A DNA stretch of 64,000 nt from Micractinium sp. NFX-FRZ. Its lineage: Eukaryota; Chlorophyta; Trebouxiophyceae; Chlorellales; Chlorellaceae. Positions 46,313 to 58,116 of this stretch are shown here, one piece after another (position 1 is the first letter of the stretch; every line of letters starts with the position of its first letter). The position numbers were made by a program, and so were the translations under genes. Under the pieces are notes generated by a model. It worked only from the letters and a program-made list of their open reading frames with translations, did no database searches and had not been told where the DNA came from. The stretch covers positions 186,001 to 250,000 of the forward strand of contig JAPTJF010000009.1 of the NCBI GenBank assembly GCA_029339195.1, given 5' to 3'.

Positions 46313-49300
46313 ATGGCGGCGCCCCGCCGCCGTAGCGCCGCCCTCCTCCGGGCGTCGCTCGCACTATGTTTCCTGGCGCTAGCCACAGGCGCCTCCGCGG
46401 CCTGCACTCCTGGCAAGTGGGCTGCAGGCAGGGCTGCTAGCTCGCCCGCTGGTGCTGCGGGCCTGCCCTGCAACAGCCTGGTCACGTGGCGCGCACCGAC
46501 GAACGGCGGACCTTCGCTTCTGTCCGCCCGCCTGGCGCGGCGGCTGCACCCCGGGGGCACCTTTCCTTGCGACTCTCGCCTCTTCCTGGTTACTACAGTA
46601 GCGTTGACGCTTTCATTCGCTTGCCGTGGTGCAGGCTTCTTTAAGCTGGACATGGTCAGCACAGACTCAACACCGGATTTTATGGCCCGCTGCCTCACCA
46701 GTGTGAGGGTCAACTTGGATGCCACATGCAAGGTGGGTGCCACATAGGGCGCATGTTGTACTTACCAGAGGCTATATAAGTATGCATGTGTGTGTATATC
46801 AGCTCGTCTATGTATGTGTGTGTATATCAGCTCGTCTTCCTGCTGCAGCTGGCCCCACCGACCCTGGCCTGCGTGTCGCTGCTGCCGCTGCCGCTGAAGC
46901 TGCTTCCGTTGCCACAGCTGCTTGCCGCTGCTGCGCTGCCGAAGCGCGTGCTAGCAGTGCTGTGCGCGCCGCCCTCGGGCGCCGCCCCGCCCGCCCGGTG
47001 CTGCCTCACGGCGGCCGCCGGCGCTCATCTGGTCTCCGGCCGTGCCGCCCCTGCATGACCGCAGGTGTCCTTGACCCCGCTCAACGCCGGTGGCAACTGG
47101 GTGTCCGGCATCTGGTCCGGCCAGTCCGCCCGCACTTATGAACACTTTGTGGAGTGCCCCACCATTGAGGGCGCCAAAGTGACCCCCGCCAGCCAGACCC
47201 CAGCAGCCATCCAGGCAGCCCTAGCCAGGGCGTTTGAGGGGCATGTGTATGGCTTTGGCGCCAACGGAACGGCCAGAAACCCGCTGCCGCTGCTGGCAGC
47301 GCAGCCCATCACCTTTGCCCCAGGCAGGGTCACAGTCACTCGGCAGGGAAGCATCAACTTGGTGTATGCGGTCACCCAGGTGCGTGGGGTGGCGGCCATG
47401 CTGTGCCTGCTGTGCCGCTGCCGGCGCCTGGACCCAAGGCTGCTCCCAAATGCATCCGGTGTCTGCTGCTGCCGCACCGAGGCTTGTGGTGGGCATGCCA
47501 GGGTCTGCATGCCAGGGGAAGCACGTGCAGAGTGTGGCGGCATGCCGTGCCTGCTCGGTTGCTGCAGCACCTGCCAGGAGCTGCCAGGCTGCGTGCCACG
47601 AGAGAGGGGCTGCCAGGCAATGCGCTGTGCCGCTGCCACTTCGGCAGCGCTGGCAGTGAAGGCAGGCAGGCAGGCATGGGAGGGCGCACAGCGAACCGCC
47701 GTGGGTTGCCGCCGCGCGTGTTGGCAGCGCATGGCGGCAGCCGTTTGCACGCCAGCCCAGCACACATAGCACGCGGCCTTGCCCTCACGCTCCACAAACG
47801 CCGCCCCTGGCCTGCCCGCCCGTCTCCCCTGCAGAGCACGGTTGTTGCGTCCCAGGTCAGCCCAGACCTCTCTGTCCTGTCAGCATGCTCACAGCTGGCC
47901 AGCCCGGCCACGCAGTGCCGGGACCGCAGCTCGGCTATGGGACCGGCAACGGCGTGCATGAACGGGCGGTACGGCGTGCCCGTGGGCTCCGTCAAAGTCT
48001 GCAGCGTCTGCCCGGCAGGTGAGCACCTTCATGGCAGCTGCCTGCACCCTGCTGGCGGCTGTTCGGGAAGCACCGTTGCCTCAGCTTCCTGCACCCTGCT
48101 GGCAGACCAGCACACATCACACCCTCTGCAAATCCCATGCCTTCCATGTGCCACATGCCGCCCGCTCTGGGGACCCTGGGCAGGCACGCAGGCACACCGA
48201 GCCGCTGCTTCTCGCCTGCCAGGCCGTCCATGGTGCCGTGGAACATGACATGACCACCCACCCTCTCTCTCCCTGCCTGCCCCGCACTTTCAGGCACCCA
48301 GGGTGACGGCATTAGCTGCTCGCCATGCGAGGCGGGCACCGCCAACGGCGGAGTGGGCAACTCTTACTGCGGCCTGAACTGCGGGGCAGGCAAATACGCC
48401 CCGGAGGGTGAGGGCAGCCCCGAGCACAGCATGCGCAGCATGGCTGGGCAGGCCACCTGGCATGCTGCCGGTGCTGCTGCTACTGCTACCGCCGCCGGGC
48501 CTGCCTGTCTGCCTGGCATGCTGCGGTTGCTGCTACTGCTGCCCACTCAGTTCTGTGCTTCATCTTTCTTGAGACGAGAGAGTTGCACTATGACACAATC
48601 CGACAATTGCGTGTGTGCCTTTGCAGGGAGCTCCCACTGCCTGCCCTGCCCAGTGGGGACCTACAGCGATGGGGCAAACAACGAAGAGTGCACGAGCTGG
48701 TACGCTGCCATGCTGGCAGCCCCTGCGGAGGGCTGTCGAGAGGCAGCCGCGCTCTGGCATCTGTTTGGCACCTATGTAGAAGTGGCCAGCTGCTTCAACA
48801 GCACCCCCTGCCTGTGCTCTGCCAGGACCCCCTGCAGGGGGCGCTGGACAGCCGCTCTGGCTATGGTACCTCCCGAGGGTCCTTAGAAAACAAAAGGCAT
48901 GATGCTCCCTCCCGCTGCCACCGTCCGGCTCCCCCCCCTGCTCACCCCTCCTCCTCCACCCCCGGGTGCCCCCCCCCCCCCGCGTGCTGCCTGCAGCCCG
49001 GAGGACTCGTTTGCCTGGATCCCGGGCAGGACCTCCTGCATGCGCTGCGTCAAGGGTGTCCCAGTGGAGTGCCTGGGAGGCGACTGCGGCCCAGACCCCT
49101 CTTCCCCAGGTGAAGCCGGGCGGTCCCTGGCGGCCGGCACACGGCCTCCCCTATACATCTGTTGCACAGAGGCTGGAAAGCATTGGCACAGGATTCACCC
49201 AGTGTTGGGGGCTCGCTGCCAGGGCTGGGGCAGGCTTCACCGGCAGCAGCGCGTGCCGGCCCTGCCCTGCGCCCTCCCCTTGTTCTGCCTTGCACCCCTG

Positions 49301-52044
49301 CCCTTGCTTGCCCACTCACCTCCCTCTTCTTCTCACAACCTCCCACACCGCCTTGGCTGCCATCTGGCCCCTGCCACGTGTGCAGGCAGCCACATTGTGA
49401 CTGTCGGACGCACGGCCGCCTGCTCCATGACCGGCGTCTTCGAGGTCAAGGCCCTATCCAAATGCTCCACTTGGGGGCAGCTCAACCCAACCCAGCCACG
49501 CGTGCAGTTCGCGTTTGAAGTGGCAGGGGTGAGTCACCGCCCGCCCGGCTGGCCGCGCTGCGCCTGCCGCGCTCCCACGCTCGCATGCACGCACGTCCAG
49601 CGCAGGGTGGCCTCCGCATCTGACGCATACGCTGCCCCCATCGGTGCCCCTCCCAATCTGTTCATGTTGCCAATCGTGGGTGCACTCTGCAGCCACGCAC
49701 CTCACCCACCGTGCACCCGGTATGCAGGACTGCTCCATCGACATCCTGCCCATGGCTGACCCCACCTGTGCCGACCCCACCAACACAACCGACTTCCCTT
49801 ACGGCGACATCCAGCTGCGGGGCTACTATGCCACTCCCACAACCATCCGCTCCCTGCTGCCCTCTCTGATGCCGCCCTCTGAGTGAGCCCCTCACCACGG
49901 TGGTGACCCAGCCACATGCTTGCCATTGTGCCAGCCACATGCTTGCTTCGAGCGACCGCTCTACCCATGTGAGCGGCCGCCCTCCGCACCACTGCTTGCT
50001 CGCCAGTGGGCCCTCCACGCCCGCCTCATGCTGCACTTTTTGTTCATCCAGGGCACCGCTGCCATGCATGCACCTCTCATTGGCCCCATGTATCTCATGA
50101 AGAGGAAGGCACGCGCTGGAACCCCTGGCCCATGCCGCTCGCCTGGCGCCCACCTCCCTCTTCCCGCTTGCAGGGGCCTCATGTTTGCGATTGACCAGGG
50201 CACCGCCAACACGTCGCTCGTCTGGAGCTTCTGGGCCGCCAGCAGCGACCCCGCAGACGTGAACGACCCAGCCATCAGCGGACTCATGGTAGGCTGCTTG
50301 CCTCCCTTGCGGTGCCCTGGTGGTTTGTTTGTGGTGGCGGCTGCCTCTGGCTGGAGGTTGACGCAGCTGCGGTTTTTTGTTTACTCTGCTGGCGGCTGTC
50401 TGGTGGGCGATGCAGCGCAGTGGGCGCAGCGTTGCGCCTGCTGCCTGCCTTGGCGTTCCTCCGACCCCTCTCCAATGCTTGCTACTCCCACACAAACTCT
50501 CTGACCTGCATTGCTCCCGTGTGCTCCCCCACATGCACACGGCCCCTAAGCTCACCCCACCCTGCCCCGCCTTGCCATGTCCCGGCCTGCAGAGGTGCAC
50601 TGTGGCTGGTCCCACGGTGGCTGGCGGCCAGGTGGTGGGCAAGCCAACTGCCCCCATCACCCTCTGCCCGGCTCGCTCCTACCCTACCACAGACAACTAC
50701 TGCCTTGCCTGGTGAGCGCTGGGGCTGAAGCAAGCGAGGTGGAGTATTTATGGTTGTGAGTGCTGCTGCGAGAAGACGAGAGTGATTTTGGGGCTTGGGA
50801 GGTGGTGGCGAGGGCTTCCTGCAGGGGGTCTGGGGGCGTAAAATGCAGCGGCGATGAGAGCGCAGCTCGCCGACAAAGGGAGGTGGTGGTGGTGGTGAGC
50901 GCTGGCAACGGCAACATGTGCGCACCGCTCGATGTGCTTGTGTGGAGGTCAACACATGCCTGCCGCGCCTGCCGTGCCTGCCCCCTCCCGCCTGCCTGCA
51001 GCCCGCCGGGCAGCCAGTGCTCCGGAGGTTCAGGGAGTGCATCGGGATCCAAGGTTGCCTGTGCCGCAGGTGAGCTTAGGGGTTGCTTCGGCACAGTTTG
51101 CTAGGCTGCCAGGAGGAAGACTTAGTGTCACTATCCGCATGCACACCGGGAGCGCATGTGCTGCATGGGAACAGGGGCTTGCTGTGGGCCTGAATGCACC
51201 GCGCTTACGGCCGTTTGCACCCTCTGAGGTACTGGCTTGTGCCACGCACCCACGATCCCATGCAGGCACTGCCAACTCGCTGTTGGGAGGCACCTGCACG
51301 GCCTGCCCCGCCGGCTTCACCTCCCCTCCCGGCGCCTCAACCTGCGCTGTGACGGTGGTCAGCCAGGACTGCACCAATGGTGAGGCGCACGACCTGCCTG
51401 CCTGCCTGCCTGCTTGCCAGCCCACCTGCCTGCTGCCTGCCTGCCTGCCAGGCTGCCTGCACCTGTGCAATGCCATGATCGATGCCCGGCTCCGTGTGCT
51501 GCAGTCCTAACTCGCCACTCATTGGTTGTGTGTTTGAACTGCCCTGCCCCTGTGCAGCCACTGTTGGGCTGGAGTGGGACACCTTCTCCCAGAGCTGCAA
51601 GCCCTGCCCCGCGGGCACCCGCAGAGACGAGGCCAGCAAGACTTGCGTGGCCTGGTGCGCACGCTATGCCTGTTGATGGGGTGGGGTGGGTGGGCCGGTG
51701 GGCGCCCAGAGAGCAAGCCATGTGTGTGCCAATGTGGTGTGGTGTTCTCGCAATGGGGCAGGGCAGCGGCCTGTCGCGACGTGCCGAAGAGCGGAACATG
51801 CCTTGCCGCCCTGCAACAACCCCTCCCTCCAGGTCCCCCGTTATCACCATTGCTTCGCCCTTGTTGAATGCCCGCCTGCCTGCCTGCCTGCCTGCTCCTC
51901 CTTGCCTGTGCGTGCAGCCAGGCTGGGGAGTACTCTGCGGCAGGCGCCAAGACCTGCACGCTCTGCCCGGCGGGACAGGTGGGTGGGCAGGGATGGCGCC
52001 GCACCTCGCAGCACCTCGCAGCCTGGGCGCAGGCTCAGCATGAC

Positions 52045-52108
<64 letters not shown>

Positions 52109-55100
52109 GTGAGGTGGCTTGTGGCGTGTTGGTTTCAGCCAGCAGCCAGTAAGAGAGCCCTGTGCATCTGGCTGAACCGCTCGTGAGCAGGCAAGCACAA
52201 CCCTGTGCTGCTCCCGTCTGGAGCCCCAACCCAGCTCACCGGTCCAACTCTTGCCCAACCCTTCCACTGAATGTGCCATGCACCGTGGCCTTCCCATCCG
52301 TGCTTGCTTGGCCTGCAGTTCAACCCCAGCACTGGGCTGGGCGACCAGTCCGGCATCACGCCCGGCGTCAACTGCCTGCTCTGCCCCAAGGGCAGCCTGG
52401 CTCTGCTGAGCGGCACTGCCGCAAACGTGACTGCCAACCTGACAGCCGCTGGGGCCACCTTCTGCGACGCCTGGTGAGCCCCTGCACCCTGCCAGGCTCT
52501 GACATTTTGAACCGGAATGCCTGCATCACCCCCAAGCACATGCTTTGCAGAGAATATTATGATCATGGTAGGCTTCGTGCCAGGGGCAGAGCACCCTGCG
52601 TTGCCACGGCACGCCGCCTGCCTTCGCCCGCTTGCAGCAACAAAACACAGGAACACCCGCACACTGTTAATATGTGCCTGTGCCCTCCCTGTGCGCTGCA
52701 GCCCCGCTGGCACCGTGTGGGTCGACAACAAGTCGCCGTGCCTGGCGTGCAAGGAGGGGACATACCGCACGGGTGACGCCCATCCGGAGAACAACCAGTG
52801 CATCAACATCCCATCAGGTGGGGCACAACCCCCCGGGGCTGACAGGCTGGCGGCCCCAGTGCATGCTTGCCGGCTGCCTGACTCTTGCGTGTTGGCTGGC
52901 TGGCGTGCCTGCAAGTGCCTTGTTGCGCACGCTCTTTGCGCTGCTTGCTTTGCCCCAACCCGCGCCATGCCACCCCCGCCTCGCGACCACGCTCACCTGG
53001 TCACACATCAAACCTGCCCACACATCGCCCCGCAGGCTACAAGGTGAAGCCAGCCGACGCGTCTGCCGGCGTGCTGCCCCGCTCGGAGCTGGCGCCCTGT
53101 GAGGCCGGCAAGGTTTCGATTTGGGACGAACAGCTGGCGGTGCGCACGCCCGCCAACGGCGAGGAGTGCGCCGCATGCTCCACCCTGGGAGCCGACTTTG
53201 TGCACACTTATGCGCCCCGGGAAGGTGGGCCGCATGGCTGCTGGGCCTGCTGTTGCCGCCGCTGCTGGTAGTTGCTGCTCCTGCGCGTGGACATCTGCCT
53301 GCCTGCCTCCCCGCCTGCCTGCCTGCCTGCTTGCTTGCTTGCTCGATTGCTCATCTGTATATGGAAAGCTTGCCTGCCCGCTTGCTTGAGTGCCACGCAG
53401 CTGCCCCGCAGACCCTACACTGCAGGCAGCTGCTGCTGCCGGTGTGCTCTGGTCGTGCTCACCCCCCGTCACGCATGGCGGGAACTGTGCCGGCTCACCT
53501 ACAAAGCTAAAACTTTCTTTTTATTTGATTCAAAGGCCGTGTGCTTGCTGTCCCTGTGCTGCAGGCATGACTGCATGTGTGCCCTGCCCCGCGGGCTCGG
53601 TCCCAAACAACGCCACCGACGACTGTTTGGCCTGCCCAGACGGCACCTACCGCGGTTCCAGCCTGAAAACGTGAGTGCCCTCCCTCACATGGGCATTGCT
53701 ACCAGGGATAGGGCGAGCACGAGGCGTGGAACTTGCTTCACGTCGAAACATGCCAAGCTGCTGCTGACCTGGCCCGGTGGGGCAAATTTCCCCATGCCAC
53801 ATGCTGTGCGTGCATGGTTGTGTCTGTCATCCTTGGCAACTGCTCCTTTGCTTCGGTGCCTCACCCAAGCCTCTCCACTCCTCGCATGTGTGCTGCAGCT
53901 GCACCCCCTGCGGGGCCGGCAAGGAAGTGGGGCCCTCTGACAAGGGGGCATGCACGCTGTGGTGAGCCCTGCTGGCAGCGCACGCAAACAGCCACGGTGC
54001 CCCTGGTCGTACTTGCATGCGTGCCATATTGCGTGGACGCTTCCCCTCAACAGTCTACCGTAGACGCCGTGCTGCGGAGGCTGCAGAGGCAGGGGCAGTG
54101 TGCAGCGCGCGCCTGATGTGCCCGACACGCTGTGCACGCCCTGCTCACTCTCCCACCGCATTTGCTCCACCCTTGCACCCGCCCTGCTCTGGCCGCAGCA
54201 ACGCCGGATACTTCATGAACAGCACTGCTGCAGCGGCAGGCGCCAACAACTGCTTCCCCTGTCCGGTGAGTGGGCCGGCTGCCAAGAGTTGCGTCCACGT
54301 GTGGCTGCACTTGTTGCTTCTCTGCACACATGTTGCTGAAGGGCCACGTTAGTGGGGAGATACCACACAGGGTGAGTGTCCTTTGAGCGGCCCTCTCGCA
54401 GCGTCTCCCTCCCTGCCTTGCCTCCCTGCCCGCTCCTAGGCACCGGACCTGCGGCGCCGACGCTGCGTCTGCACGCCACCCTGACATGGCTTGTTCCATC
54501 CCCCATGCTTCAGTTGAACACGTATCGGGCAACCATGGGTGGCAGCAGCTGCGAGCCCTGCCCGCGTGGCACGCAGACGCAGAACGTGGGCAACGAGGAG
54601 TGCGTGCCGTGCCCAGTGGGCCTTTACAACAACAACGAGGGTGAGTGACGTGGCGGGAAACACGGGCAAGGCACGCCCCTCACCAGTCTTTCTACACAGC
54701 AACAACGGGAGGCGTGTGTCTCATACAAACGCGAACAGTTGTGTGCATGTGGGCAGGCCAGGGAGACAGCACCAGGGGTGCGGCATCGCACGCACCTGGC
54801 CAGGGCGGGTGTCTCAACTAAAGCCCAGCTGTGAGGGTGAGCAGCTACGCCGCCTGCACATGCTACCAGCAGCTGGGCATGCGCACAAGGCGCCCTGCGT
54901 GCCTCAGGCGCCTTGAGCCGCGCTGCAACCCTGCCCGCAACCCATGTTCTGCCGGGCACACACTGATCCCTGCCGCCTCCCTCACCCCTGCTGCGTGCCC
55001 TTCCTCTGATTCCCTGCTGGCAGGCCGCTCTTGCATCCGTGCCCCCGCCGGCACTTTTGTGAACACCACCGGCGCCTTTTACACCACTCCCTGGTGAGGT

Positions 55101-56759
55101 TCTACTTGTCGTTGCAGCTGCTTACAACCGTTGTGGCAGCCAGCATGGGTTGCCAGAAGGGCCAGCACCTGGGTAGTTGACATGCAATAGTGCAGGGCCG
55201 GGTAGGTGGTGGGGAGCCCAGCCAGGCAGTGAACCGCTGCTCTGAAGGGCAGGTAGGAAGCTGCCCTGAAGCTGCCGGGGCAGGCGGGAGCGCCTGGCGC
55301 GGTGGCGCCTGCCAGATTAGCAAGACCTGCCGCTGACCCGGCCACTCCTCGGGGCTGTTGCTGCTGCTGCCCCTGCTGTGCTCACGCTGCTGTCGCCCCC
55401 GCTTGTGCTCACTCCCACCCGTGCTCGTCCTCTTGCTGTGCTGCAGCCCCAAGGGCACGTGGAACAGCGAGGCTGGGCAGGACAGCTGCGACCCCTGCCC
55501 CCCCGGCAAGTTTATCAACACCATTGGAGCCAAGGAGTGCAAGGTGAGGCGGGGCAGCCTTTGGGGCAGCACTGCCAGATGTCGCAAACAACAGAACGGA
55601 TGTGCTGCTGGGCAACAAAGGCTGGGGGCACTCAACACGCAGCCTTGCAGGGGGCAGCAGTTGCAGTGGCCAGCCCATGCATGTCGCCAGCACAGCTATG
55701 CAGGCCCCGTCCCGGGCTGCGTCTTTGCCTGCCGCAGCGGCCTCGAGCATGCAAGTGCCGGGTTGAGGTGAGGGCCGCTGACGGTTGTTTCCGCTCAATG
55801 GGTCGTCAGCCCCCCTTCTCACGTCGTGTGCGCGCTGTGCATGCTGCTCACCCGCTCGCAGGCCTGTTTTGCTGGCACATACTCTGGGCCTGCGGCCGTT
55901 GGCTGCCTGGACTGCCGCCCTGGCTACAGCTCAGCGCCCGGCAGCGCTGCCTGCACCCCCTGGTGAGCGCATGGCAGCGGGTCCTGGCCAAGTGCATGCA
56001 GTATGTGGGCAGATGGTGTGGGCATATATTAAGCCCACTGGTGACATGGCGGCAGGCAGGCAGGCAGGCGAGCAGTGGTAACTGACCTGCCCCCCTCCTC
56101 ACGCCCCCGCTGCTGCAGCAAGCCCGGCACTTTCGCCCCAGGGACCAGAGCCGCCGAGTGCAGAGCGGTGCGCGCCGGCTGGGCGGGTGCTGCTGACAAA
56201 GTGCATTGAAGCGTGGAAGGGCGGCGGCAGGCGTGCTTGCAGCGGCAGGCACCGTGGCGGGCAGGGTTTGGCGTGGCAGTGGGCAGGCCCCTCCTCTCTC
56301 CACTTGCACCGCACAGCATTGAATCTCCCATCATTGCACCAACCCATTGACCCGCCCGCAGTGCTCCAAGGGCTTCCAGTGCCCCACCAGTGGCATGCAG
56401 TGAGTGCCCCAGCCAGCATAGCTGCACAGCATGACAGCACACCAGCACAGCATGGCACAGCACGGCACGGCACAGCACAGTCCGGCAACTCTGGGCGGCA
56501 GTGTGCCGGGGCAAGCAGCGAGCTGGCCAGTCCGCTGTGTTGCATTGCAGCAGCCGTTACACCAGCCAGGCTGGGGGGCTGGATGTACGCAGTTGGCAAT
56601 GTACTGCCTCCGCTGCTGCGGTCACCCAGCGCACGGCCCGTGCTGTGCCTCCCACCCTGTTTGTGCCTGCAGGAAGGAGGCCCCCTGCCCACGTGGCACT
56701 TTCTCAAACAAGGAGGGCAGCAAGCTCTGCATTCCCTGGTGGGGACGCTGACAGATTGG

Positions 56760-56795
<36 letters not shown>

Positions 56796-57371
56796 GTGTG
56801 GTGAAGCTGTGCCGGACGCTGCTCGGTTGAGTCATCGTGCTCATTGCGCCGCCCTGGCGCCGTGCCGTGCAAATGTGCTCCTACCGTGCCAATGCGCTCA
56901 TACAATCCTCGTCCATGCCCCGCCTTCCTCTCGAATGCAGCCCTGTGAACACTTACTCTAATGGAGGCGCCAGCACGGGCACCGTCGTCCCCGTCTTTGC
57001 GTGCATCGCTTGGTAAGCACTCGCAGGACAGGGGCAATTTTGGTGTGCACAAGTGTGCACAGACTTCACATGTGTTCACATAATTGAATGATGAGCAAGC
57101 AAGGCCTGCTGCTCATATCATCACATGCTATGGTGCGTGCCGGCTGGGGCAGCCCAACCCAGCCCAGCCGGCACGAGCGAGAGCCCGGGGTGCTCACTCG
57201 TTCGGCGGCCCCCCACTTCACCGGTACTCATCCCCTCCCCCCGTCCCGGCCCCTCCCCCCTGCAGCGACCCGGGTTTCACCACGCGTGGCCTGCCCGGGC
57301 AGTCCAAGTGCCAGCCCATCCGTCCTGTGGCGCGCAGCGGGCGAAGCGTCCTCCGCAAGCGGCTGCTCTGA
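46313..57371 (+). CDS. Giant secreted Cys-rich protein with ephrin-receptor-like CPxG modules, paralog B
   Basis: Exons: 46313-46412, 46635-46732, 47065-47379, 47835-48018, 48294-48407, 48627-48699, 48997-49109, 49386-49528, 49728-49882, 50174-50288, 50593-50711, 51002-51069, 51266-51379, 51558-51654, 51918-51978, 52319-52473, 52702-52817, 53036-53224, 53565-53670, 53899-53961, 54199-54265, 54514-54640, 55024-55093, 55447-55543, 55862-55962, 56119-56167, 56362-56399, 56673-56738, 56941-57012, 57266-57371; 1096 aa. Signal peptide 1-30 (SLALCFLALATGASA). Same architecture and intron phases as paralog A: N-terminal domain 34-232, central domain 333-509 (DCSIDILPMADPTCADP, YATPTTIRSL), then CPxG modules such as CPAGTRRDEASKTC and CPRGTQTQNVGNEEC. 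A's exon 27 is split in B (56119-56167 plus 56362-56399, together 87 nt as in A), and A's exons 18 and 19 are one exon in B. Intron 1 has a GC donor (GCAAGT). Function unknown, probably extracellular. Confidence 0.88.
46786..46837. repeat. Two 24-bp direct repeats in paralog B intron 2
   Basis: ATGTGTGTGTATATCAGCTC plus GTCT occurs twice with a 28-bp period. The core TATATCAGCTCG recurs at 57881-57892, upstream of paralog C. Confidence 0.8.
52048..52107. repeat. Perfect (CAG)20 microsatellite in paralog B intron 15
   Basis: Twenty uninterrupted CAG triplets, between exon 15 (ends 51978) and exon 16 (starts 52319). It reads as poly-Ser or poly-Gln in some frames but is intronic in the supported model. 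Confidence 0.95.
56762..56793. repeat. (GATT)8 microsatellite in paralog B intron 28
   Basis: Eight perfect GATT units, AT-rich against a GC-rich background. Confidence 0.95.
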
Positions 57372-58116
57372 GAAGCGCCCCCTGCATGAGCAGCCAGCCT
57401 GCTCAGTTCCTTCTTCCACCCACGTTTAGGCAGGCTTAATGGACCTGTCTCCGCCCCAACAAGTTTGATTTGTTTGGTCGCAGACAAGTCCCCCTCTTCG
57501 GTTTTATGTAATGCATTCTGGCCAGACCGTGGCAGCCGGGGCTCGGTGCGGCGGCGGCAGGGGCCTGCCAGGCGGGTGGGCGGGATCAGAAGCTGGGAGA
57601 GGCGCGCCTCTGGGCTCATGATCAATCATGGAACGTCAAAGCTACCGAATAAGTAGTATATTGCATTCAAATAGCTTCAAGAGGCTCCGGCCCCGCCGCC
57701 AGCCGGCCGCGTTGTACCAGGTACGACACCGCGTTTCGAGGCTCCGAAAGCTGAGCGAAACGGGTCTGAGCTCAGAGCACAGTACGCAGTGTATCGCAGA
57801 AGTAGAGAAGCCTCGGTCTGTCTACTCGCCCCATTTTGCTGCGGACGCGCAAGTTGCGAGAGACACACCACCCAGCTGTCTATATCAGCTCGCAGGTGAG
57901 GGCGCGCATCAAACGGTGGTTAGCGTAGCGCAGCGCCCGAGGCGACGTGGTCGGGCCGCCGCCGCGGCTGCTCCTGCCGCCGCTGCCGCCGCTTCCTCAC
58001 TCGCCGTGCGACAAGTGTGGCCAACACCACTTGCTCAACAACTCGCACTCAATCAGGAAAATTTCGCAGCCATCATGAATGCCTGTCTCTGGCTATAATT
58101 CCGCAATGCGTGCAGC
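57372..58116. other. Intergenic, paralog B to paralog C
   Basis: No supported exon. TGTAA lies 136 nt after the paralog B stop. TATATCAGCTCG at 57881 is followed by CAG|GTGAGG, which could be a 5'UTR donor. Confidence 0.55.
57507..57511 (+). promoter_or_regulatory. TGTAA polyadenylation motif, paralog B
   Basis: TGTAA about 136 nt downstream of the stop at 57371. Confidence 0.55.
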
